This document shows, piece after piece, positions 6,049 through 12,157 of a stretch of DNA of 12,157 nucleotides. The position numbers were made by a program, and so were the translations under genes. The number at the start of each line of letters is the position of its first letter. Position 1 is the first letter of the stretch. The notes under the pieces were generated by a model that saw nothing but the letters and a program-made list of their open reading frames with translations, was not told the DNA's origin and did no database searches. The DNA is from Oscillospiraceae bacterium (GTDB lineage: Bacteria; Bacillota_A; Clostridia; Oscillospirales; Ruminococcaceae). The stretch spans positions 1 through 12,157 of the forward strand of contig CAAFWX010000141.1 in the NCBI GenBank assembly GCA_900766795.1. The letters run 5' to 3'.

Positions 6049-6093
6049 GATAGAGGTGTTATGGCTTTGTGTTGATTTTTACACTATTCTATC
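6049..6093 (+). promoter_or_regulatory. Leader hairpin of the ABC operon
   Basis: GATAGA (6049-6054) pairs with TCTATC (6088-6093). Inside it, GTGT (6056-6059) pairs with ACAC (6081-6084), with a small internal loop and a 21-base terminal loop. It begins close to the predicted transcript start and ends before the GAGAGG ribosome site (6097-6102). It may stabilise the message or be a protein-binding site. Confidence 0.4.
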
Positions 6094-6107
6094 GTTGAGA
6101 GGTATGT

Positions 6108-6821
6108 ATGGATTCAATAATTCGTGCGCAGAACGTTTGCATGGATTTCAAAATCGGCGACGGAAGCGTTGTTCATGCGCTAAAGGGTATAAATATCGAT
6201 ATACAGCCAAACAAGCTCTCTGTTCTCCGGGGACGCTCGGGTTCGGGAAAAACTACGCTTATTAATATCTTGGGTGCTCTGGACAAACCGACGTCCGGAG
6301 AGGTTTTGTTCGTTAGCGATGAAAACGATATCACAAAGCTGTCGGACTCCGCCAGAGATAAGCTTCGACGATATGACATGTCTTTTGTGTTTCAGTCGGT
6401 GGCGCTTATTTCGACAATGACGGCGTTCGAGAACGTTGAGTTCGCCTTGCGTATGACCAAGCTTCCGTACAAGGAGCGCGTTGAGCGCGCAAAGCAGGCG
6501 CTGGTGCAGGTGGGGCTTGAAAAGCGAATGAACCACCGCCCCGGTGAAATGTCGGGCGGCGAACAGCAGCGAGTTGCGATTGCGAGGGCTATCTCCCATT
6601 CGCCGAAAATCATTTTCGCGGACGAACCTACTGCCGAGCTTGACAGCCCGACTGCTTTTGCGGTTATGAAGCTCTTTAAGGATTTGGTACGACAGAATGG
6701 GCTGACAATCCTTATGACCACACATGATACCTCTATGATGGAGGTCGCGGACATTGTTTACACGCTGGAGGACGGCGTGATTAGCGATGTTACCGTGCAC
6801 GAGGAGGAAAGTGATGCCTAA
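6108..6821 (+). CDS. ABC transporter ATPase, LolD/MacB type
   Basis: This 237-residue protein is a complete single-domain ABC ATPase. It has Walker A GRSGSGKT (42-49), Q-loop Q96 in FVFQ, signature MSGGEQQR (148-155), Walker B IIFADE (168-173) and switch histidine H206 in TTHD. Length and the signature region fit the LolD/MacB/FtsE group, whose members usually drive MacB/FtsX-type permeases. No such permease is in the window. The next gene overlaps it by 8 bases and encodes a second ATPase, so the two probably form a heterodimer. The start has a modest GAGAGG site (6097-6102). An overlapping ATG at 6104 is out of frame. It acts at the cytoplasmic face of the membrane; the transported substrate is unknown. 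Confidence 0.9.
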   Translation: MDSIIRAQNVCMDFKIGDGSVVHALKGINIDIQPNKLSVLRGRSGSGKTTLINILGALDKPTSGEVLFVSDENDITKLSDSARDKLRRYDMSFVFQSVALISTMTAFENVEFALRMTKLPYKERVERAKQALVQVGLEKRMNHRPGEMSGGEQQRVAIARAISHSPKIIFADEPTAELDSPTAFAVMKLFKDLVRQNGLTILMTTHDTSMMEVADIVYTLEDGVISDVTVHEEESDA

Positions 6822-7731
6822 AAGGGTTATGCTTGCCCCTCCCGAGGATGTGATGGTGCAGGCGGATAATTTGGTTAAAATCTATAAGTCCACGGATGTC
6901 GAGGTTATGGCGCTTCAGGGGCTTGACCTTACGGTGAAACGCGGCGAGCTGATGGGAATTGTCGGCGCGTCGGGCAGCGGAAAATCAACGCTTCTTAACA
7001 TGCTCGGAGGTCTGGATAAGCCGTCCGCGGGCAGCCTTTTCATCGACGGAAAGGATATGCTCAAATTTGACGAGCAGGATTTGATTGAATACAAGCGAAA
7101 GACAGTTGGATTTGTCTGGCAGAACAATGCGAGAAATCTGATTCCGTACCTTACCGCGCAGCAGAATGTTGAAATGCCGATGCTGCTTTCGGGGTTTCAG
7201 GGGCGCAGCCAAAGGGCGGCTGAGCTGCTGGATATGGTTGGTCTTTCGCATAGGAAAAACTCGAGGCTCGACCAGATGTCGGGCGGCGAGCAGCAGAGGG
7301 TTGCGATTGCGATTGCGCTGTCAAACAATCCCAAGCTGCTTTTGGCGGATGAGCCGACAGGCTCGGTGGATACGGCGACTTCAAAGCTTATCCTCGATGT
7401 GTTCCGCGAATTAAATAAGGTCATGGGCGTTACTGTTATAATAGTGACGCATGATACAAAGCTTTCACAGCAAATCGACCGAGTTGTTGCCATCAGGGAC
7501 GGCAAGACCTCGACCGAAATGCTGCGGCGAACCTCTCAGCTTCGCTCCTTCGGCGAGCTTACAGAGGAGGCGGCGGAAGCCGTCCATGAGGAGGTTTCCG
7601 TTCTTGACAGGGCGGGCAGACTTCAAATCCCGAAGGAATATCTTGAAGAACTCGGGCTTAAAGGCGGTGACAAGGTGCGCGTTGAGCTGGAGGACGACAG
7701 GATAAGCATTTACCCCAGAAAGGGAATCTGA
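6814..7731 (+). CDS. ABC ATPase fused to a C-terminal AbrB/SpoVT-like domain
   Basis: This 305-residue protein has a full LolD-type ATPase: Walker A GASGSGKS (51-58), Q103 in VWQ, signature MSGGEQ (155-160), Walker B LLLADE (175-180) and H213. After a helical linker (about 232-260), residues 263-303 match the AbrB/SpoVT/MazE swapped-hairpin fold. The visible elements are LDRAGRLQIPKEYLEELGL, then GGDKVRVELEDDRISIYP. This fold normally dimerises and binds DNA. The fusion could couple transporter state to transcription, or the domain may only mediate dimerisation. It is not a MalK-type ATPase, since the MOI/TOBE tail is absent. GGAGG (6803-6807) sets the ATG at 6814, inside the end of the preceding gene, so translational coupling is likely. 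Confidence 0.9.
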   Translation: MPKRVMLAPPEDVMVQADNLVKIYKSTDVEVMALQGLDLTVKRGELMGIVGASGSGKSTLLNMLGGLDKPSAGSLFIDGKDMLKFDEQDLIEYKRKTVGFVWQNNARNLIPYLTAQQNVEMPMLLSGFQGRSQRAAELLDMVGLSHRKNSRLDQMSGGEQQRVAIAIALSNNPKLLLADEPTGSVDTATSKLILDVFRELNKVMGVTVIIVTHDTKLSQQIDRVVAIRDGKTSTEMLRRTSQLRSFGELTEEAAEAVHEEVSVLDRAGRLQIPKEYLEELGLKGGDKVRVELEDDRISIYPRKGI

Positions 7732-7732
7732 C

Positions 7733-7815
7733 AGTAACCGGAATCGGGAAAGGAGAATCCCGATTTAGCACCTGAAAAGGTGATAATGCTGCAAGACAGT
7801 TACTAGGAAAGGTGG
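7733..7815 (+). promoter_or_regulatory. Structured RNA with alternative anti-Shine-Dalgarno pairing
   Basis: AGTAAC (7733-7738) pairs with GTTACT (7799-7804) as a closing stem. Inside it are AATCGGGA/TCCCGATT (7742-7749 with 7758-7765) and CACCT-GAAA-AGGTG (7769-7782), making a three-way junction. The same CACCT could instead pair with the downstream ribosome site AGGTG (7810-7814). This suggests a translational switch for the solute-binding protein. I recognise no known riboswitch consensus, and no ligand can be named. Confidence 0.5.
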
Positions 7816-7823
7816 ATTACACT

Positions 7824-10766
7824 GTGGCAAACAAGCACAAAATGAACCTGAAAAAAGCTGCATCACTGTTCATGTCCGTGGCGGTGGCTGCTTCTATGTT
7901 CCAGGTTCAGGCGATTGGCGCCTTCGCAGAGTCGGAGTCCGACGAGGTTGACACCACATCGCAGACCCTGAATGTTGATAACTTCAACATTGTCAGCAAC
8001 AAAAATGCGTATAAAAACTATATCACAAAGTATGCTGACGCAGTGAAGCCTATGGAGGAGGTCACGATTGACGTGGCAAACTTCACGGCTTCCAACGGCG
8101 CAATTGCCGAACTCGTAAACTTTGAGGGAGAAACAGACTGCGTTTCTTGGCTTGATTCCGAGGGTTCAATCTCGTGGAAATTCAATGTCAAGACGGCGGG
8201 TCTGTACAACATGGAGATGTTCTATTACCCCGTTGCGGGCAGTAACACCACCATTGAGGTTGAAATCATGCTGGACGGCGAGACTCCCTTTGATGAGGTC
8301 AAACTGACAGAGCTTGACCGCTACTGGAAGAACAAGACTGCCATCGAGTATGACGCTCAGAAAAACCAGAAAAGACCTCCTCAGGTTGAGTATGACTGTT
8401 GGGTTACATACCCCATAAAGGATAAGGACGGCCTTATCAATACGCCTTACTATTTCTACCTTTCCGAGGGTGAACATACACTTACTCTAAACGGCGTAAA
8501 GACCAATCTTTATATGAAGAACATTCGCTTCTTCAACAGCGAGGAGCTGCCTTCCTACGCAGACATCAAGCCTTCGCAGGAGCAGATTAACAACACTCCT
8601 CAGCTTGAGGGAAAAACCGCAATCCTCGTTGAGGGCGAATCCCCCAAGTACACCACGGCTTCGACGCTTTACCCTACATACGACAGAACGGACTATACTG
8701 TAAGCCCCTCCCACCCCGTCAAGAAGCGCTACAACACGCTCGGCGCGGATACATGGGACGAGGCAACGCAGACTGTTGTGTGGGAGTTTGACGTTCCTGC
8801 CGACGGCTATTACAGCATCAATCTCAAGGTTCGCCAGAACACCATGCGCGGCTTTTTCTCCAACAGACGCGTATATGTAAACGGCGTTGTTCCCTGCAAG
8901 GAGCTTGAGGATGTCAAGATTCAGTACAACTCTGACTGGCAGACGGTAACACTTAAGGACGACAACGGCGATGACATTTATGTTCATCTCACTGCGGGCA
9001 CCAACACCCTCGCACTTGAAGTCGTTCCCGGCGAAATCGGTGAGGTTATGCAGCGCCTTGACGATGTTATCTACAACCTGAACTACTATTACAGACGTAT
9101 ACTCATGATTACCGGTCCTTCTCCGGATGAGTACAACGACTATTTCCTCGACGACCAGATCCCTGAGCTGCTCGACGTTTTCCGCAGCACCATCAACTCC
9201 CTCAGAAGCGAGAAGGCGGGCATTGAGGCGCTGACAAAGGAAGGCTCCGAGGCTTCCACCCTTGAAACAATGGCGGTAATCCTTGAGATGGCTGTTAAGA
9301 AGCCTGACGACATTCCCCAGATGCTCAGCACAATCAAGGACCAGATTTCCGCAGTTTCTGCGTGGATGCGCGACTATCGTGACCAGCCCCTCGAAATCGA
9401 CTACTTCGAGGTAAAGACCATTCACGACAAGTTCAAGAACGCAAAGAGCAACTTCTTCTCCGCTTTAGGATTCAACTTCCAGGCATTCATTGGTTCCTTC
9501 TTCGAGGACTACACCTCCATCTCCGATTCTACCACAAAGGCACTGAACGTTTGGGTTTCCCTCGGCCGTGACCAGGCTACCGTTGTAAACGAGCTTGTAG
9601 CTTCCGAGTACAACCCCAACCACTCCACACAGATTGCGATTCGTCTGGTTCAGGGTGCCGTGCTTGAGGCTTCGCTTGCGGGCAAGGGTCCCGAGGTTGC
9701 GCTGTTTATCGGCGGCGACTTCCCCGTTGTCTGCGCTTCGAGAGGTCTGCTTGTCAACATGAAGGACTTCACGGACTTTGATACCGTCTGTGAGAGATTT
9801 ACTCCCGATATAACGACTCTCTATGAGTTCAACGGCGGCGTTTACGGTATTCCTCTGACGGAGTCTTTCCCGATGATGTTCTACCGTACCGACGTTCTCG
9901 AGGAGCTTGGCTATACCGAGGCGCCCGAGTCATGGGACGAACTTATTAATATGCTTCCCGATCTTCAGAGAAAATATCTTGAGGTTGGTCTGATTCTTCC
10001 TTCCAACATCTCCTCTCAGGTATTTGACGCAGGCAACACCTTCGTTCTTCTGATGCTTCAGACCGGTCAGAGCCTGTACAACGAATCCTTCACCGCAACC
10101 ACATTTGAAACCGAGGCAGCGGTTGAGGCATTCACAAAGTGGACAAAGTTCTACACCGTTTACGACTTCGACCAGACCTACGACGCTTTCACTCGTTTCA
10201 GAACAGGTGAGATGCCTATTCTTATCCAGAACTACGCTACCTTCTACAACCAGCTGAACGTTGCGGCTCCCGAGATTAAGGGTCTGTGGGACTTCACTCA
10301 CGTTCCCGGAACATACAGAACCGATGAGAACGGCAACACCGTCCTCGACTACACTGCAAACTCCGGTTCTTCGGGTGCGGTCATCTTCAAGACCTGCTCG
10401 GATACTCAGGCTGCATGGGATTTCATCAAGTGGTTCACCACTGCTGAGGTTCAGGTTGAGTACGGTAAGACAATCGAGGCTATCATGGGACCCATGGGTC
10501 GATATGACACTGCAAACGTCGAGGCTCTCGGACAGCTTAACTGGTCCACCGCAGAGCACGCGAAGATTTCAGACCAGATGAGCAACCTCAAGGAGGTTCC
10601 CATCATTCCCGCGTCCTACGCAGTAACTCGTAACGTTTACAACGCTTTCAGAGCGGTTGTAAACAACCAGAAGAACCCCAGATACACGCTCAGCTCTTAC
10701 AACAGAGATATCAACGAGGAGATCATCAGAAAGCTGAAAGATCTTGGCTATTACAGCGAAGGATAA
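7824..10766 (+). CDS. Large sugar-binding ABC component with two CBM-like domains
   Basis: This 980-residue secreted protein has a signal peptide (1-35, cleavage after AFA). Two jelly-roll, CBM6/35-like regions follow: about 75-236, with ISWKFNVKTAGLYNMEMFYY, and about 263-418, with VVWEFDVPADGYYSINLKV. A helical connector spans about 420-570. A family 1 solute-binding domain spans about 574-975, with VWVSLGRDQATVV, GGVYGIPLTESFPMMFYRTD and ESWDELINML. It should capture an oligosaccharide for the two permeases encoded next. It is far longer than usual binding proteins (about 400-450). It lacks a lipobox Cys, so membrane tethering would need the uncleaved signal or another contact. The GTG at 7824 follows AGGTGG at 7810-7815. 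The GTG at 7812 overlaps that site, and ATG 7842 has no site. Confidence 0.88.
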   Translation: MANKHKMNLKKAASLFMSVAVAASMFQVQAIGAFAESESDEVDTTSQTLNVDNFNIVSNKNAYKNYITKYADAVKPMEEVTIDVANFTASNGAIAELVNFEGETDCVSWLDSEGSISWKFNVKTAGLYNMEMFYYPVAGSNTTIEVEIMLDGETPFDEVKLTELDRYWKNKTAIEYDAQKNQKRPPQVEYDCWVTYPIKDKDGLINTPYYFYLSEGEHTLTLNGVKTNLYMKNIRFFNSEELPSYADIKPSQEQINNTPQLEGKTAILVEGESPKYTTASTLYPTYDRTDYTVSPSHPVKKRYNTLGADTWDEATQTVVWEFDVPADGYYSINLKVRQNTMRGFFSNRRVYVNGVVPCKELEDVKIQYNSDWQTVTLKDDNGDDIYVHLTAGTNTLALEVVPGEIGEVMQRLDDVIYNLNYYYRRILMITGPSPDEYNDYFLDDQIPELLDVFRSTINSLRSEKAGIEALTKEGSEASTLETMAVILEMAVKKPDDIPQMLSTIKDQISAVSAWMRDYRDQPLEIDYFEVKTIHDKFKNAKSNFFSALGFNFQAFIGSFFEDYTSISDSTTKALNVWVSLGRDQATVVNELVASEYNPNHSTQIAIRLVQGAVLEASLAGKGPEVALFIGGDFPVVCASRGLLVNMKDFTDFDTVCERFTPDITTLYEFNGGVYGIPLTESFPMMFYRTDVLEELGYTEAPESWDELINMLPDLQRKYLEVGLILPSNISSQVFDAGNTFVLLMLQTGQSLYNESFTATTFETEAAVEAFTKWTKFYTVYDFDQTYDAFTRFRTGEMPILIQNYATFYNQLNVAAPEIKGLWDFTHVPGTYRTDENGNTVLDYTANSGSSGAVIFKTCSDTQAAWDFIKWFTTAEVQVEYGKTIEAIMGPMGRYDTANVEALGQLNWSTAEHAKISDQMSNLKEVPIIPASYAVTRNVYNAFRAVVNNQKNPRYTLSSYNRDINEEIIRKLKDLGYYSEG

Positions 10767-10793
10767 GGCTGTGCGGACAATGTCCGCATGGCT
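10767..10793 (+). other. Intercistronic hairpin after the binding-protein gene
   Basis: TGCGGAC (10772-10778) pairs with GTCCGCA (10782-10788) around AAT. Further pairs, several of them G-U, extend the stem to 10767-10793. There is no T tract. Its position after the binding-protein gene and before the permeases suggests 3'-end protection that keeps the binding protein in excess, as known in other sugar-transport operons. Confidence 0.55.
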
Positions 10794-10825
10794 CAGATCC
10801 ACAATAAAAATTAGGAGGAATCAGC

Positions 10826-11764
10826 TTGTTCGGTAAAGAAAAATCGCAGTATATCGAAGACAATAAGTTCAGGTATACGATGCGTGAAATGAAAAAGAAC
10901 GGCAGCGCATATGTGCTTGCCCTCCCGTTCTTCATTCTGTTCGTGATCTTTACGGGAATACCGGTCATTATCTCGCTTCCTGTCGGCTTCACGAATTTCA
11001 ACATGGTTCAGTTCCCTCAGTGGACAGGACTCAGCAACTTCTATCAGTTATTCCTCGCGGACGACGTTTTCCTGATTGCAATTCAGAATACGCTCGTTTT
11101 CGCGATCATCACCGGCCCTGTGAGCTACATACTCTGCTTCCTGCTCGCATGGCTCATCAATGAGATGCCCGGCCCGCTCAAGACTGTATTCACATACATC
11201 TTCTACGCGCCGACCCTCGCGGGCAACATCTACGCGACATGGCAGCTCATCTTCTCCGGCGATACCTACGGCTTCCTTAACTCCATTCTTATGAACCTCG
11301 GCATCATCAAGGGGCCTCAGCAGTGGCTGACCGACTCGAGATATATCCTCATGTGCGTTATCATCGTACAGATGTGGATGTCGCTCGGCGCAGGCTTCCT
11401 TGCTCTGAGAGCAGGTCTTCAGGGCATCGACAAGTCCGGCTACGAGGCGGGCGCTATCGAGGGCATCAAGAACAGATTTCAGGAGCTTATCTACATTACC
11501 GTCCCCTCTATGGGTCCGCAGCTCCTTTTCGCGGCTGTTATGCAGATCACCGCGTCCTTTACTGCCGGCGATATCGGCCGTTTCCTGACCGCGTTCCCGT
11601 CGACGGACTACGCAGCGCATACGATAATGACCCATGCGTTCGACTACGGTTCCATCAGATACGAAATGGGCTACGCCTGCGCGATCTGCTTCTTCCTCTT
11701 CATCGTCATGCTGATCGTAAACAACGTTATCCGCAAAGCGATGAGCGGAATTCTGGATACATAA
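10826..11764 (+). CDS. Sugar ABC permease, MalF/UgpA type
   Basis: This 312-residue membrane protein has about six transmembrane helices (near 28-52, 86-112, 121-143, 172-194, 228-252 and 283-303). It carries the EAA loop that docks the ATPase, EAGAIEGIKNRF onward to P227 (E207-P227). It belongs to the CUT1 family of carbohydrate importers and would pair with the permease encoded next. A TTG start at 10826 is chosen because AGGAGG lies at 10813-10818, seven bases upstream. The next in-frame ATG (10880) has no ribosome site and would lose a charged N-terminal segment. It lies 59 bases after the binding-protein gene in the same operon. Confidence 0.93.
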   Translation: MFGKEKSQYIEDNKFRYTMREMKKNGSAYVLALPFFILFVIFTGIPVIISLPVGFTNFNMVQFPQWTGLSNFYQLFLADDVFLIAIQNTLVFAIITGPVSYILCFLLAWLINEMPGPLKTVFTYIFYAPTLAGNIYATWQLIFSGDTYGFLNSILMNLGIIKGPQQWLTDSRYILMCVIIVQMWMSLGAGFLALRAGLQGIDKSGYEAGAIEGIKNRFQELIYITVPSMGPQLLFAAVMQITASFTAGDIGRFLTAFPSTDYAAHTIMTHAFDYGSIRYEMGYACAICFFLFIVMLIVNNVIRKAMSGILDT

Positions 11765-11777
11765 GGAGGACAGGATA

Positions 11778-12157
11778 ATGCGTTTGATCAAAAAAAGAAA
11801 AAAGTGGGGCGGATCCCGCGGCGGCGATATAGCGATATTCATTCTGCTCGTTCTCGTCGGCCTGTTCATGCTGTTCCCCATTTATTTCTCGATTATACAA
11901 TCTCTTAAGCCTGTCGAGGAACTCTTCGTGTTCCCTCCTAAGCTCTACGTTCAGAACCCCACATCTCAGAACTTTGAGGATATGCTCAAGGTAGCAGGCA
12001 GCCTTGACGTTCCTTTCTCGAGATACGTTTTCAACTCGCTGTTCGTATCCATAGTTGTAACCCTTGCCCAGCTCGTTTTCTCATCCTCTGCGGCTTATGT
12101 TCTCGCAAAGGTAAAGGCGCCGGGCATCAAGGCGATGAACAAGACGATCGAGATCGC
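11778..12157 (+). CDS. Sugar ABC permease, MalG/UgpE type (partial, 3' end missing)
   Basis: The frame is open from ATG 11778 to the window end, giving 126 codons. AAGGAGGA at 11763-11770 is the ribosome site, and the gene begins 13 bases after the preceding stop. The product starts with a basic stretch (MRLIKKRKKW), then a first transmembrane helix (about 17-40). SLKPVEELFVFPP (residues 42-54) is a typical MalG-family periplasmic-side segment. A second helix follows, FNSLFVSIVVTLAQLVFSS (85-103). This is the usual start of the second CUT1 permease. The EAA loop lies beyond the window. Confidence 0.92.
   Translation, partial: MRLIKKRKKWGGSRGGDIAIFILLVLVGLFMLFPIYFSIIQSLKPVEELFVFPPKLYVQNPTSQNFEDMLKVAGSLDVPFSRYVFNSLFVSIVVTLAQLVFSSSAAYVLAKVKAPGIKAMNKTIEI

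Noticed and set aside
7733..7815. Known riboswitch class (purine, TPP, THF, c-di-GMP, fluoride, preQ1)
   Set aside because: I compared the visible loops with the consensus motifs I remember and found no match; it is reported only as an unassigned structured RNA.

Overview
The window looks like the chromosome of an anaerobic Gram-positive gut-type Clostridia, probably an Oscillospiraceae/Ruminococcus relative. This rests on strong AGGAGG ribosome sites, Sec signal peptides, cell-wall sorting signals of the (S/N)PxTG type, a cohesin and a dockerin, and a MalFG-type carbohydrate importer. The assignment is inferred from gene content; no 16S or other marker gene is present.

Layout. Bases 1-370 hold a tRNA-Arg(CCU) gene on the minus strand with its promoter and terminator, plus two copies of a palindromic repeat. 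Bases 594-5705 hold a cell-surface gene block on the plus strand. It starts with two tandem paralogous wall-anchored proteins that share a Trp-rich, beta-rich domain resembling a carbohydrate-binding module. Next is a 747-residue secreted protein with a FIVAR-like helical repeat and a C-terminal type I dockerin. Last is a small wall-anchored cohesin protein, closed by a strong terminator. No enzyme is seen in this block, so it may encode a non-catalytic, cellulosome-like surface complex. The dockerin gene is preceded by a 69-base gap-free tandem repeat, each copy carrying a TGAAAC-N17-YGACTA signature that resembles an ECF sigma promoter.

Bases 6005-12157 hold a second plus-strand operon behind a consensus sigma-A promoter. 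It encodes two LolD/MacB-type ABC ATPases, the second fused to a C-terminal AbrB/SpoVT-like DNA-binding hairpin. These are followed by a 980-residue solute-binding protein with two N-terminal CBM-like domains and no lipobox, then two CUT1-type sugar permeases, the second cut by the window end. No FtsX/MacB permease accompanies the ATPases, so they may drive the CUT1 permeases or act as regulators. A compact structured RNA between the ATPases and the binding protein contains an anti-Shine-Dalgarno sequence with two possible partners, which suggests translational control.

Together the two halves suggest surface capture of a polysaccharide followed by oligosaccharide import. That link, and the cohesin-dockerin pairing between neighbours, are inferences from gene order and domain content. 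Domain calls were made by eye, without database searches.
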